Positions 44,516 to 53,479 of a stretch of 64,000 nucleotides of DNA are shown here, in pieces (the first letter of the stretch is position 1; each line of letters begins with the position of its first letter). Source of the stretch: Neotabrizicola shimadae (GTDB taxonomy: Bacteria > Pseudomonadota > Alphaproteobacteria > Rhodobacterales > Rhodobacteraceae). Under the pieces are notes generated by a model. The model was not told the DNA's origin. It worked only from the letters and a program-made list of their open reading frames with translations, and did no database searches. The stretch covers positions 1 through 64,000 of the forward strand of contig NZ_CP069371.1 in assembly GCF_019623905.1 (NCBI RefSeq), in the 5' to 3' direction. Position numbers and translations under genes: made by a program.

Positions 44516-45519
44516 CAGTGATACCCCCCCACCGCTTTCACCTTGCCGCGGAACACCCAGTAGGAGTAGCCGGTGTATCCTAGGATCAGCGGGACCAGCA
44601 CAACCGCGCCGACGAGTAGGAACGACAGGCTGTTGTCAGGGGCTGCAGCGTCCCAGATCGTGACCGAATGTGGCACGATGTTGGGGTAGAAGCTGATGCC
44701 AATCCCGATGAAGCTGAGTACGAACAGGGACAGGGCCGCAAGAAACGGGCTTGTCTCGCGCCGTTCGGTCAGGCCCTTTAGCAGGATGTAGGCCGCCGCC
44801 AGCACCAGCAGCGGGACCGGAATGGCCAGCAGGATATTTGGCCAGCCAAACCAGCGTGCGACATAAAGCGGATGGAGGAACGGTGTCCACAGGCTGACCA
44901 CACCGATCATCGCCAAGGTCAGGGGCGCGGCCCAGAACGCGATTGTGTAGGCCCGGCGCTGGACATGGTCCTCGGTCTTGAGGATTAGCCAGGTGGCACC
45001 CAGAAGAGCATAGCCCACCACCAGCGCCGCGCCGGTGAAGAGGCTGAACGTTGTCAGCCAATCCCACCAGCCACCCGCATAGGCGCGGCCCTCAACCTTG
45101 ATCCCTTGGACCAATGCGCCAAGCGCCACCCCTTGGGCAAAGGCTGCCACGGTCGAGCCGAAGGCAAAGGCCCAGTCCCACAGGAACTGCCCGCGCCTTG
45201 TCTTCCAGCGAAACTCGAAGGCCACACCGCGAAACACCAAAGCCAGAAGCATGATGATGATCGGCGCATAAAGGGCGGGCATGATGATGGAATAGGCCAG
45301 CGGGAACACCGCGAAGAGCCCGCCACCCCCGAGCACCAGCCAGGTCTCGTTGCCGTCCCAGACCGGAGCGACCGAGTTCATCATTTCGTCCTTGTTCGCC
45401 TCGCCTTGCACCAGTGGGAACAGGATGCCGACGCCAAGGTCAAACCCGTCGAGCACCACATAGGCCAAAACGGCAAAGGCGATGAGCCCGGCCCAGATCA
45501 GCGGAAGGTCCAGTGTCAT
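44515..45519 (-). CDS. cydB: Cytochrome bd-type quinol oxidase subunit II
   Basis: This 334-residue protein has about eight or nine membrane segments and the CydB/CioB start WAGLIAFAVLAYVVLDGFDLGVGILFPL with the conserved DGFDLG. Also seen are WDGNETWLVLGGGGLFAVFP and the FPNIVPH-like YPNIVPHSVTIWDAA. It forms the oxidase with CydA; the start overlaps the cydA end by four bases. The short size and DUF2474 partner suggest the cyanide-insensitive (CIO) branch. Confidence 0.93.
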   Translation of the reverse strand: MTLDLPLIWAGLIAFAVLAYVVLDGFDLGVGILFPLVQGEANKDEMMNSVAPVWDGNETWLVLGGGGLFAVFPLAYSIIMPALYAPIIIMLLALVFRGVAFEFRWKTRRGQFLWDWAFAFGSTVAAFAQGVALGALVQGIKVEGRAYAGGWWDWLTTFSLFTGAALVVGYALLGATWLILKTEDHVQRRAYTIAFWAAPLTLAMIGVVSLWTPFLHPLYVARWFGWPNILLAIPVPLLVLAAAYILLKGLTERRETSPFLAALSLFVLSFIGIGISFYPNIVPHSVTIWDAAAPDNSLSFLLVGAVVLVPLILGYTGYSYWVFRGKVKAVGGYH

Positions 45520-46949
45520 GCTCGTCCTCCCTGATCGTTCAGCAGGCCATCGCCTTCGGCGTCCATCGCAGGGGCTGGCATAATGCCGCCCGCGCGCACC
45601 GGCTCATCCGTTGGCAGTCCTGGTTCGCCCGGATGCGGCGGTTTGCTCATCAGCCGGAAGATGTAGAACAGACCGGCCGAGAACAGTGTGAAGTACACCA
45701 CGATAAAGGCCACCAGCGAGGTGCCGACTGCCGCCGCATCGATCGAGGACGCCGACTGTGCCGTGGTCAGCAGGCCATAGACAGTATAGGGCTGACGCCC
45801 CACCTCGGTCGTGATCCAGCCCGCCAGCACGGCAACAAACCCGGATGGCCCCATCAGAATCGCCGCGCGGTAAAGCCAGGGCGCGCTGTAAAGCTGGCGG
45901 CGGTAACGGGCGATCAAACTCCACACCCCCAGGCCCAGCATGGCAAAGCCGATGCCCACCATCACTCGGAACGTCCAGAACAGGATCGCGACTGGGGGTT
46001 CCAGCGCATCGTCGACGGTGTCAAGGCCCGCCAGCGGTGCGGTCAGATCGTGCTTCAGGATCAGCGATGAGGCGTAAGGAATTTGCACCGCATAATCGAT
46101 GCGCTTTTCTTCCGGGTTCGGGATGCCGAACAGGATCAGCGGTGCGCCATCAGGATGGCTATCGTAATGACCCTCCATCGCCATCACCTTGGCGGGCTGG
46201 TGCTCCAGAGTATTGATCCCGTGTGCGTCCCCGGCGCCGATCTGCAGCGGGGCCACGACGACCGCCATCCACATCGCCATGGAAAACATCACCCGCGCGC
46301 CCTGATTGGAACGGTCCTTCAGCAGATGCAGCGCACCCACGGCGCCCACCACAAAGGCGGTGGTCAGGTAAGCCGCAAGGACCATGTGGACCAACCGATA
46401 CGGGAAGGACGGGTTGAAGATCACCGCCCACCAGCTTTCAACGATGAACTGCCCTTCGGCGTTCATCCCGTAACCTGCGGGCGTCTGCATCCACGAGTTC
46501 ACCGACAGGATCCAGAAGGCTGACATGAAGGTGCCCGCCGCCACCATCAGCGTGGCGAAGAAGTGCAGCTTTTCGCCGACACGCTGCCGCCCGAACAGCA
46601 TCACTCCCAGAAAGCCCGCTTCAAGGAAAAAGGCCGACAGCACTTCATAGCCCATCAGCGGTCCCAGGACCGGGCCGGTCTTGTCGGAAAACACGCTCCA
46701 GTTGGTGCCGAACTGGTAAGACATCACGATGCCCGACACGACGCCCATGCCGAAGGCCACGGCGAAGATCTTTTTCCAGTAGTTGAAGATGTCCAGATAG
46801 ACCGCCTTTCCCGTCAACAAATGCAGCCCGTTCAGCACCGCGAGGTAGCTGGCAAGCCCGATGGAAAACACCGGAAAGATGATGTGAAAGCTTACCGTGA
46901 AGGCGAACTGCATCCGGGCAAGGTCAAGGGCAGTGATATCGGGCAACAT
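45516..46949 (-). CDS. cydA: Cytochrome bd-type quinol oxidase subunit I
   Basis: This 477-residue protein starts at the ATG at 46949 (MLPDITALDLARMQFAFTVSFH), with the heme b595/d ligand His in the first helix. GYEVLSAFFLEAGFLG carries the proton-channel Glu, and GRQPYTVYGLLTTAQSAS is a family signature. The Q loop is short, as in CIO-type enzymes. It oxidises quinol and reduces oxygen to water; bd-type oxidases tolerate cyanide, sulfide and NO, which fits the sulfide genes nearby. Confidence 0.94.
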   Translation of the reverse strand: MLPDITALDLARMQFAFTVSFHIIFPVFSIGLASYLAVLNGLHLLTGKAVYLDIFNYWKKIFAVAFGMGVVSGIVMSYQFGTNWSVFSDKTGPVLGPLMGYEVLSAFFLEAGFLGVMLFGRQRVGEKLHFFATLMVAAGTFMSAFWILSVNSWMQTPAGYGMNAEGQFIVESWWAVIFNPSFPYRLVHMVLAAYLTTAFVVGAVGALHLLKDRSNQGARVMFSMAMWMAVVVAPLQIGAGDAHGINTLEHQPAKVMAMEGHYDSHPDGAPLILFGIPNPEEKRIDYAVQIPYASSLILKHDLTAPLAGLDTVDDALEPPVAILFWTFRVMVGIGFAMLGLGVWSLIARYRRQLYSAPWLYRAAILMGPSGFVAVLAGWITTEVGRQPYTVYGLLTTAQSASSIDAAAVGTSLVAFIVVYFTLFSAGLFYIFRLMSKPPHPGEPGLPTDEPVRAGGIMPAPAMDAEGDGLLNDQGGRA

Positions 46950-47006
46950 TTGGAAACTCCGGTTCGGGTGTCGGACCGCCCCCCGGGGCAAGGGGGCGGC
47001 ATCGGG

Positions 47007-47633
47007 TCAGAGTGTGGTGGTCCGCAGGTAGGGGCGCACTTCGGTCCAGCCCTGCGGGAACAATGCATGCGCCTCCGGCGCTTTGATCGAGTTCGGAATG
47101 ATCACCACGCCACCCGGTATCCAATCGGCAGGGGTCGCGATGTGCTTTGCGTCTGCCGTCTGCAGGGCGTCGATCACCCGCAGGATTTCCTCGAAGTTCC
47201 GCCCCACGTTCATCGGATAGGTCATCGTCAGGCGGATTTTCTTCTGGGGGTCGATGATGAAGACCGACCGCACAGCGGCCGTCTCGCTTTCGTGCGGGTG
47301 GATCATGCCGTAAAGCCGCGCCACGGTGCAATCAGGGTCGGCCACGATGGGGAAGGTGACGGTCGTGTTCTGCGTGTCGTTCACGTCAGCGATCCATTTC
47401 AGATGCTCTTCCACCCCGTCGGTGGACAGACCGAGCGGCTTGACGTGACGCTTGGCAAAGGCTTCCGCCAGTTGGGCGGTGCGGCCCACCTCTGTGGTGC
47501 AGACAGGCGTGAAATCGCCCGGATGGCTGAAGAAGAACACCCAGTCGTCGCCGATCCAGTCGTGAAGGTGGATCTTGCCGGTCGATGTGTCGACGGTGAA
47601 GTCCGGGGCGGTATCGCCAATGTTGAGGCTCAT
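47007..47633 (-). CDS. Prx6-type (1-Cys-like) peroxiredoxin
   Basis: This 208-residue protein has the AhpC/TSA fold with peroxidatic Cys45 in HPGDFTPVCTTE and the C-terminal 1-cysPrx extension (NSIKAPEAHALFPQGWTEVRPYL). It reduces hydrogen peroxide and organic hydroperoxides. AGGAGA precedes the ATG at 47633. It lies 57 bases upstream of cydA on the same strand and may be co-transcribed with the oxidase. Confidence 0.92.
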   Translation of the reverse strand: MSLNIGDTAPDFTVDTSTGKIHLHDWIGDDWVFFFSHPGDFTPVCTTEVGRTAQLAEAFAKRHVKPLGLSTDGVEEHLKWIADVNDTQNTTVTFPIVADPDCTVARLYGMIHPHESETAAVRSVFIIDPQKKIRLTMTYPMNVGRNFEEILRVIDALQTADAKHIATPADWIPGGVVIIPNSIKAPEAHALFPQGWTEVRPYLRTTTL

Positions 47634-47809
47634 GCGTCGTCTCCTGTGAAAGCTTCGTGTGACCCCGGCAGACAGGGCATCTGCGTGCCGCGTCCTTTCA
47701 GGCGGTATCACCGGCAGCGGAACCCGTTGCTGATCGGCATCAGTTGGCGCTGCCGGGCCGCAAGTGAAACCGAATCACCGGCCACCCCCTAAAGCATCAT
47801 TTTCCGCAC

Positions 47810-47840
47810 AACTATTGCAGTGTGATCAGAAAAGCTATAT
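47810..47840 (+). promoter_or_regulatory. Possible promoter of the Rrf2-family regulator
   Basis: TTGCAG and, 15 bases further on, TATATC form a weak promoter-like pair before the regulator gene at 47877. The region lies between this gene and the divergent peroxiredoxin-oxidase genes, so it may also hold the regulator's operator; no clear palindrome was recognised. Confidence 0.3.
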
Positions 47841-47876
47841 CTGTTTTCGAACTTTTTGACGCAGGAGGTGCCGCAG

Positions 47877-48326
47877 GTGCATCTGACCCAGTACTCGACC
47901 TTCGCTTTGAGGACCCTGCAGTATGTCGCCCTGCGCGATCCGGCTATCGTGACGGTCGAAGAAGTGTCTCGGGTGCACCGCATATCAAAAGCGCATCTGG
48001 TGAAGGTGTCGCACGAGTTGGGCCAGCGAGGCTACATCCAGACGATTCGTGGTCGAAACGGCGGAATGCGCCTGGCCCGGCCCGCCGACCAGATCACGGT
48101 CGGCGAGGTGGTCCGCTGGACAGAAGCGCCGCTAGAGTTGGTGGAGTGTTTCAATCCCGAAACCAATACGTGTCCGCTGGAAGGCGTCTGCCACCTATCA
48201 CGCGGAATACAAAGGGCTTTGCGTGCCTTCCTGTCCGTCCTGGACGACATGACGATTGCCGATATCACGGTCAATCGCGGCATCCTTCTGGACCGGCTCG
48301 CCCCTCAGCAGTCGGGCGCGCAGTAG
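47877..48326 (+). CDS. nsrR: Rrf2-family regulator, NsrR-like
   Basis: This 149-residue Rrf2 regulator starts at GTG 47877 with GCAGGAGG upstream. The winged helix begins HLTQYSTFALRTLQYVAL; the cluster cysteines are Cys91, Cys99 and Cys105 (ECFNPETNTCPLEGVC), close to the NsrR pattern for a [4Fe-4S] or [2Fe-2S] NO sensor. It is divergent from peroxiredoxin-cydAB, which would be reasonable targets. IscR-like roles are less likely given the spacing. Confidence 0.75.
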   Translation: MHLTQYSTFALRTLQYVALRDPAIVTVEEVSRVHRISKAHLVKVSHELGQRGYIQTIRGRNGGMRLARPADQITVGEVVRWTEAPLELVECFNPETNTCPLEGVCHLSRGIQRALRAFLSVLDDMTIADITVNRGILLDRLAPQQSGAQ

Positions 48327-48628
48327 ACCCGGTACAGGGTTTCCAGCACAGCCTGCACCTCTGTGCTGGCCAGGCTGTAGTAGATTGTCTGCCCGTCGCG
48401 GCGGGTCGAGACCAACCTCAACGCGCGCATCTTCCCCAGATGCTGCGACAGGGCAGCTGGCGTCAGATCGACGATCTCGGCGAGATCTCCGACCGATTTC
48501 TCACCCGCCAGCAGGGTGCACATCACCAGCAGCCGCTTGGGGTTGGACATGGCGGCAAGCGTGGCAGAGACCTCTTCGGCTTTCGCTTCAAGGGGGTTTA
48601 TAGTTTCATCAAGGATATCTGTTTTCAT
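48305..48628 (-). CDS. bigR: BigR/SqrR-type ArsR-family sulfide-responsive repressor
   Basis: This 107-residue ArsR-fold repressor has the two cysteines of the persulfide sensor group: Cys37 (LLVMCTLLAGE) and Cys103 (LYRVYCAPDC), plus a terminal Cys107. In BigR and SqrR the equivalent pair forms a sulfur bridge under sulfide stress and releases DNA. It is divergent from the YgaP-like, PmpAB, persulfide dioxygenase-like and SQR genes, its probable regulon. The ATG at 48628 is used; its 3' end overlaps the regulator gene on the other strand. Confidence 0.88.
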   Translation of the reverse strand: MKTDILDETINPLEAKAEEVSATLAAMSNPKRLLVMCTLLAGEKSVGDLAEIVDLTPAALSQHLGKMRALRLVSTRRDGQTIYYSLASTEVQAVLETLYRVYCAPDC

Positions 48629-48630
48629 GC

Positions 48631-48659
48631 TTGACACTTTAGCATTTGCGAAGATACAA
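48631..48659 (+). promoter_or_regulatory. Promoter of the sulfide-response operon
   Basis: TTGACA (48631-48636) and GATACA/ATACAA (48653-48659) with 16-17 bases between make a good sigma-70-type promoter. It abuts the bigR start codon. On the opposite strand TTGCTT and TAAAGT, 17 apart, could serve bigR. Overlapping divergent promoters allow one repressor site to control both. Confidence 0.6.
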
Positions 48660-48690
48660 AGCAACATCGCTCGTCCTCAAGGAGGCAAAA

Positions 48691-48915
48691 ATGGCAAATG
48701 TCGGATCACTTGATCGCACGCTTCGTTTCATCGTCGGGGCCGTCCTTTTGGCTTCCCCGTTCCTGCCGCCGTTTGCCGGGTTCTTCGCGGCCTGGGGGGC
48801 CTGGAAGTTCGCCGTGGCAGCCGTTGGCCTCGTGATGCTGGGAACCGCCGCGTTCCGGTTCTGCCCGGCCTACACGCTCCTTGGCATCCGGACCTGCCCG
48901 ATCAGCAAGACCTGA
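48691..48915 (+). CDS. Small inner-membrane protein, DUF2892 (YgaP-like)
   Basis: This 74-residue protein starts MANVGSLDRTLRFIVGAVLL and has two hydrophobic segments with the conserved RFCPAYTLLGIRTC at the end, as in the DUF2892 domain that forms the membrane part of YgaP rhodanese. AAGGAGG precedes the ATG. It is the first gene of the putative BigR-controlled operon. It may help move or bind sulfane sulfur at the membrane. Confidence 0.85.
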   Translation: MANVGSLDRTLRFIVGAVLLASPFLPPFAGFFAAWGAWKFAVAAVGLVMLGTAAFRFCPAYTLLGIRTCPISKT

Positions 48916-49018
48916 ACAGACCCGCTCAAGGCTCTAACGCAGATTGATCCGCGGCAGCATTCCTGCGGCGCGGTTGCAGTATGATTGACTCTTTCTCACC
49001 CTCGAAAGGTGGCACGAC

Positions 49019-49504
49019 GTGTCGAAAAGTCCCATCGCCATTCTTCTGTTTGGCCTCATGGCCGCAGCGCCTGCCTGGTCCCAGGCTTTGACACCGGACG
49101 CCGTGGCCGCACTGGGTTCCGCCCTGCAGGACGAGCGTCACGCCGAGGCGTTCTACGCCGCCGTAATCGCCAAATTCGGGGACGCTCGCCCGTTCTCGAA
49201 CATCATCAATGCGGAGCGGCAGCATGAGGCCATGCTGATCGGCCTGTACGAGACATATGGCGTCGCCGTCCCCGAGAACGGCTATGCTACCGGTGCGCTG
49301 ATAGCCCCGGCGGCCCCGGAAACATTGGCCGACGCATGCAAGATCGGCGTCGAGGCCGAACTCGCGAACCGCGATCTTTATGACGGAAACCTGCTTCCCG
49401 CTGTCGTGGCCTATCCTGACATCACGCTCGTCATGCAGCGACTGCGCGATGCGTCTGAAGAAAACCACTTGCCCGCCTTCCAACGCTGCGCGAACCGCGG
49501 CTGA
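49019..49504 (+). CDS. Exported ferritin-like DUF2202 protein
   Basis: This 161-residue protein starts at GTG 49019 with a signal peptide (PIAILLFGLMAAAPAWSQA). The mature part is helical with DERHAEAFYAAVIAKFG and INAERQHEAML, Glu/His pairs of a ferritin-like di-metal site as in DUF2202. It is probably periplasmic, possibly oxidising or storing metal. Its role in sulfide defence is unknown. Confidence 0.72.
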   Translation: MSKSPIAILLFGLMAAAPAWSQALTPDAVAALGSALQDERHAEAFYAAVIAKFGDARPFSNIINAERQHEAMLIGLYETYGVAVPENGYATGALIAPAAPETLADACKIGVEAELANRDLYDGNLLPAVVAYPDITLVMQRLRDASEENHLPAFQRCANRG

Positions 49505-49551
49505 GGTCGGCGGCAGCACCAAGTTTCGCACAACCCGGAGCCTCAAGAAGA

Positions 49552-49977
49552 ATGATCACTGACTTTACTCCCTATGCCTCTCTGTTCGGCGGCATTCTGA
49601 TCGGCCTTGGGGCCGTGATCCTGATGGCTTTCAACGGGCGCATCGCGGGCATGACCGCCATGCTGGGCGGCGTGCTTGAGCCGAAAAGCTCCGACAGCCC
49701 TTGGCGGCTGGCCTTTCTTGCGGGAGCGATTGCCGCGCCGCTGATTGCCACCCTGCTGGGCGCAGAGTTCAGCTTTGCTTCGCCCACGACCGGCGTGGTG
49801 CTGGCAATCGGCGGGGTCATCGTCGGGGTCGGTGTGACCTATGGATCGGGCTGCACGTCCGGGCACGGCGTCTGCGGGTTGGCTCGGCTGTCGCCGCGTT
49901 CGCTGGTCGCCACGCTCACCTTCATGGCGACCACTTTCGCCACCGTCACCCTGATCCGCCATGGCTTTGGAGTCTGA
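49552..49977 (+). CDS. pmpA: YeeE/YedE-family transporter, first half (PmpA-like)
   Basis: This 141-residue protein has four hydrophobic segments and the motif GSGCTSGHGVCGLARLSPRS, the hallmark of the N-terminal half of YeeE/YedE (TsuA-like) sulfur transporters. The partner half is coded next. In BigR operons this pair (PmpA/PmpB) lies with blh and is thought to move a sulfur compound such as sulfite or thiosulfate. Confidence 0.9.
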   Translation: MITDFTPYASLFGGILIGLGAVILMAFNGRIAGMTAMLGGVLEPKSSDSPWRLAFLAGAIAAPLIATLLGAEFSFASPTTGVVLAIGGVIVGVGVTYGSGCTSGHGVCGLARLSPRSLVATLTFMATTFATVTLIRHGFGV

Positions 49978-49981
49978 ACCG

Positions 49982-50416
49982 ATGAACCGCATCCTTTCCG
50001 CCCTCGTCGCCGGACTGATTTTCGGGCTCGGCATTGCCATCTCTGGCATGGGCAACCCGGCCAAGGTTCTGAACTTCTTTGACCCCTTCGGCACCTGGGA
50101 CCCCAGCCTTGCCTTCGTTATGGGCGGTGCACTGATCACGGCGGCTATCGGCTATCGCCTGCTGTTCGGCGCAAGGTCCGCGCCTTTGCTCGATACGAAA
50201 TTCCACCTGCCCACCAGCAAGGTGATCGACATGAAGCTGGTGGGTGGCTCAGCGCTGTTCGGCGTGGGCTGGGGCATATCCGGCTTCTGCCCCGGTGGGG
50301 CCATTCCCGCGCTCGGCTTTGCGCCCTGGCCGACTGCGTTGTTCCTGATCTCGATGGGGGCCGGCATCCTGCTCGCCCGGTGGCTGCAAGCCTTGCCCCG
50401 CCCGAAATTCGCCTGA
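49982..50416 (+). CDS. pmpB: YeeE/YedE-family transporter, second half (PmpB-like)
   Basis: This 144-residue protein has four hydrophobic segments with GLGIAISGMGNPAKVLNFFD and GISGFCPGGAIPALG, the C-terminal half signature of YeeE/YedE. The ATG at 49982 is preferred over an in-frame ATG seven codons upstream, because the shorter form begins at the conserved region and starts four bases after pmpA. It should pair with PmpA as one transporter. Confidence 0.9.
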   Translation: MNRILSALVAGLIFGLGIAISGMGNPAKVLNFFDPFGTWDPSLAFVMGGALITAAIGYRLLFGARSAPLLDTKFHLPTSKVIDMKLVGGSALFGVGWGISGFCPGGAIPALGFAPWPTALFLISMGAGILLARWLQALPRPKFA

Positions 50417-50453
50417 CACCAAACCGCCTGAGCCCTTCAAGGAGGATAGACCA

Positions 50454-51356
50454 ATGACCGCCTTTACCCCGATCCCCCACGCCGTTGATCTGACGCTCAA
50501 ACCCGAAGTCACCGCGTTCTTCGACGAACCCACCAATACCGTGACTTATGTCGTTCGCGATCCGGCCAGCACGTCCTGCGCCGTGATTGATAGCGTGATG
50601 GACATCGACTATGCCGCAGGCCGCATTACCTATGCCTCGGCCGACGCAGTGATAGACTTCATCAAGTCTCACGGCCTGACCCTCGAATGGCTGATCGAGA
50701 CGCATGTCCATGCCGACCATCTGTCAGGCGCGCCCTACATTCAGGGCAAGCTGGGCGGCAAGATCGGGATCGGCGAAAACATCACCATCGTGCAGGACAC
50801 TTTCGGCAAGGTGTTCAACGAGGGCACCGAGTTCCAGCGTGATGGCAGCCAGTTCGACCGGCTGTTCAAGGATGGCGATACCTACCAGATCGGCGGCATG
50901 ACCGCCTTTGTCCTGCACACCCCCGGCCACACGCCCGCCTGCATGACCCATGTTATCGGCGACGCGGCCTTTGTGGGCGACACGCTGTTCATGCCCGACG
51001 GCGGATCGGCCCGCGCCGATTTTCCGGGTGGCGATGCCCGGACGCTCTACCGCTCGATCAAGCGGGTGCTGTCGATGCCCGACACAACGCGTCTGTTCAT
51101 GTGCCACGACTACGGCCCGAACGGGCGCGAAATCCGCTGGGAAACCACGGTGGCCGAGCAGAATGCGCACAACATCCACGTGAAGGACGGCATCACCGAG
51201 GATCAGTTCGTACAGGTCCGCGAAGCGCGAGATGCGACACTGGCCATGCCGAAGCTGATCATCCCATCGTTGCAGGTCAACATGCGCGCGGGCGATCTGC
51301 CGCCGCCGGACGAAAGCGGCAAGCGGTTCCTGAAGGTGCCAATCAACGGGCTGTAG
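50454..51356 (+). CDS. blh: Persulfide dioxygenase-like metallo-beta-lactamase (Blh/ETHE1 type)
   Basis: This 300-residue protein has the metallo-beta-lactamase metal motif ETHVHADHLSG, HTPGHTPACM, GDTLFMPDGGSARADFPGGDA and CHDYGPNGREIRWETTV, the set typical of ETHE1/Blh persulfide dioxygenases. It oxidises glutathione persulfide to sulfite. AAGGAGG precedes the ATG. It works downstream of SQR, coded two genes further on. Confidence 0.92.
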   Translation: MTAFTPIPHAVDLTLKPEVTAFFDEPTNTVTYVVRDPASTSCAVIDSVMDIDYAAGRITYASADAVIDFIKSHGLTLEWLIETHVHADHLSGAPYIQGKLGGKIGIGENITIVQDTFGKVFNEGTEFQRDGSQFDRLFKDGDTYQIGGMTAFVLHTPGHTPACMTHVIGDAAFVGDTLFMPDGGSARADFPGGDARTLYRSIKRVLSMPDTTRLFMCHDYGPNGREIRWETTVAEQNAHNIHVKDGITEDQFVQVREARDATLAMPKLIIPSLQVNMRAGDLPPPDESGKRFLKVPINGL

Positions 51357-51398
51357 GCGCCCGTTCCCGTCCGCAATCCAACCCCAAGGAATCTCCTC

Positions 51399-51740
51399 AT
51401 GACAATCAAGACACTGACCCCGACGCTGTCGGTCTCCCCTCAAGTCCTGCCGCAGCAAGTGGCACACCTGGCCAAGTCCGGATTCAAATCGATCATTTGC
51501 AACCTGCCCGATGGCGAGTGTGGACCGGGCCAGCCCGGCTTTGACCAGATCGCGGAGGCAGCCAAGGCTGCGGGGATGCAGTCCGCCTATCTGCCCATTG
51601 TTCCGGGCCAGGCAGGCCCCAGCGAGGCAGCGGCGTTCCGAGATCTGCTCGCCAGCCTGCCGACGCCGATCATCGCCTTTTGCCGGTCTGGCAATCGGTC
51701 CGCATCCCTGTGGACCATGTCGCAATCCGTCCGGGCCTGA
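51399..51740 (+). CDS. DUF442/TIGR01244-family sulfurtransferase or phosphatase-like protein
   Basis: This 113-residue protein has a DSP-like phosphatase fold with active-site FCRSGNRSASLW. DUF442 (Blh-like) domains usually accompany persulfide dioxygenases and SQR. It closely resembles the first 110 residues of the next gene, pointing to tandem duplication. Its substrate is likely a protein- or glutathione-bound sulfane sulfur, but this is inferred. Confidence 0.85.
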   Translation: MTIKTLTPTLSVSPQVLPQQVAHLAKSGFKSIICNLPDGECGPGQPGFDQIAEAAKAAGMQSAYLPIVPGQAGPSEAAAFRDLLASLPTPIIAFCRSGNRSASLWTMSQSVRA

Positions 51741-51780
51741 CGCCAGAACACCAAAGAACGCTCTGAGAGGAGCCTTGTCC

Positions 51781-53460
51781 ATGACCGCCAAACCGATCAC
51801 GCCCAGCCTGTCCGTCTCCGAACAGGTTCTTCCGCAAGACATCGCGGCGCTCGCCGCCGCCGGGTTCAAGTCCGTCATCTGCAACCGCCCAGATGGCGAA
51901 GGGGCCGACCAGCCCTCGTTCTCCGAAATCGAGGCAGCGGCGAAAGCGGCGGGGATGCAGGCTACCTATCTGCCAATCGTGTCGGGCAAGGTTGGCGATG
52001 CCGATGCGCTGGCCTTTGGCGCGGCCATGGACAGCTTGCCGAAACCGATCCTGGCCTATTGCCGCACCGGGACCAGGTCGGCGACGCTGTGGTCGCTGTC
52101 CGAAGGCGGGCGGGGGCGGCCCTTGCCCGAGATCATCGCGGCAACCAAGTCGGCAGGCTATGACATGGCAGGCGTGGTGCGCCGCATCGCCAATGGCGGG
52201 CGCACACCAACGGATACCGTCGATGCGTCTCATGCCGTCGTCATCATTGGTGGCGGGGCGGCAGGGATTGCGGTTGCGGCCAGCCTGAAGGCGCGCAAGC
52301 CGGATCTCGACATCGCCATCATCGACCCGGCCGACATCCATTACTACCAGCCCGGCTGGACCATGGTCGGCGGCGGCATCTTCGATCCCGAAAGCACCGC
52401 CAAGACGATGGGATCATTGATCCCCGCTGGCGTGCGGTGGATCAAGGCCGCTGTCGCAGCCTTTGAGCCGGACAAGAATGTGGTGATCCTGGACGGCTGC
52501 CGGGTGGTCAGATACGGCCAACTCGTCGTCACCCCCGGCCTTAAATTGAACTGGGCGGGCATTGAAGGGCTGACCGAGACGCTGGGCCGCAACGGTGTCA
52601 CCTCGAACTACCGCTATGACCTCGCCCCCTACACCTGGGAGCTGGTCAAAGGGCTGGAACGAGGGCGCGCCGTCTTCACCCAGCCGCCGATGCCGATCAA
52701 ATGTGCCGGTGCCCCGCAAAAGGCGCTCTATCTATCAGCGGACCACTGGTATCGGACCGGGCGGCTGAAGCACATCGAGATCGATTTCTTCAACGCGGGT
52801 GCGGTGCTGTTCGGGGTCAAGGAATACGTCCCGGCGCTGATGCAATACATCGAGAAGTACAAGGCGCAGCTGCATTTCCAGCATCGCCTGACCCGCGTGG
52901 ATGGCCCGGCGAGGACTGCGTGGTTCACCCAGACCAAGACCGATGGCACGACGGAAACGGTGGAAACCGGGTTCGATATGATCCATGTCGTGCCCCCGCA
53001 GGTCGCGCCCGATTTCGTCCGCGTCTCGCCGCTCGCCGATGCCGCGGGCTGGGTCGACGTTGATCAGGCCACACTTCGGCATAAAACGCTGCCCAACATC
53101 TATTCCCTTGGCGATGTCTGCAACGCCCCCAATGCCAAGACCGCTGCCGCCGCACGCAAGCAGGCCCCGGTCGTGGCGCACAACCTGCTGAAGGATCTGG
53201 GTGCGATCAAGGAAGAAGACGTAGCCTATGACGGCTACGGGTCCTGCCCGCTGACGGTGGAACGCGGCAAGATCGTGCTGGCCGAGTTCGGATATGGCGG
53301 CAAACTTCTGCCATCCTTCCCTGGCTGGCTGATCGACGGGACCAAACCCAGCCATCTGGCCTGGCTGCTGAAGGAACAGATGCTGCCGCCGATCTACTGG
53401 AAAGCCATGCTGCGCGGGCGCGAATGGATGGCCAAACCGCAACCCGTGACCGCCGCGTAA
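51781..53460 (+). CDS. sqr: DUF442 - sulfide:quinone oxidoreductase fusion
   Basis: This 559-residue fusion has a DUF442 domain at 1-110 (active site AYCRTGTRSATLW, Cys94) and an FAD-dependent SQR domain from about 150 (GxGxxG in VVIIGGGAAGIAV, ADIHYYQPGWTMVGGG, and the active-site Cys in PPMPIKCAGAPQKALYL). SQR oxidises sulfide to persulfide and passes electrons to quinone at the membrane. The N-terminal domain may take the sulfane sulfur. Its quinol product could feed the bd oxidase nearby. The ATG at 51781 has GAGAGGAG upstream. Confidence 0.92.
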   Translation: MTAKPITPSLSVSEQVLPQDIAALAAAGFKSVICNRPDGEGADQPSFSEIEAAAKAAGMQATYLPIVSGKVGDADALAFGAAMDSLPKPILAYCRTGTRSATLWSLSEGGRGRPLPEIIAATKSAGYDMAGVVRRIANGGRTPTDTVDASHAVVIIGGGAAGIAVAASLKARKPDLDIAIIDPADIHYYQPGWTMVGGGIFDPESTAKTMGSLIPAGVRWIKAAVAAFEPDKNVVILDGCRVVRYGQLVVTPGLKLNWAGIEGLTETLGRNGVTSNYRYDLAPYTWELVKGLERGRAVFTQPPMPIKCAGAPQKALYLSADHWYRTGRLKHIEIDFFNAGAVLFGVKEYVPALMQYIEKYKAQLHFQHRLTRVDGPARTAWFTQTKTDGTTETVETGFDMIHVVPPQVAPDFVRVSPLADAAGWVDVDQATLRHKTLPNIYSLGDVCNAPNAKTAAAARKQAPVVAHNLLKDLGAIKEEDVAYDGYGSCPLTVERGKIVLAEFGYGGKLLPSFPGWLIDGTKPSHLAWLLKEQMLPPIYWKAMLRGREWMAKPQPVTAA

Positions 53461-53479
53461 CCCCGAAAAGGCAATTCTC

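Noticed and set aside
46563..47792. A 409-codon + strand frame opposite cydA and the peroxiredoxin gene.
   Set aside because: It is antisense to two certain genes, and its product is charged with no recognisable domain.
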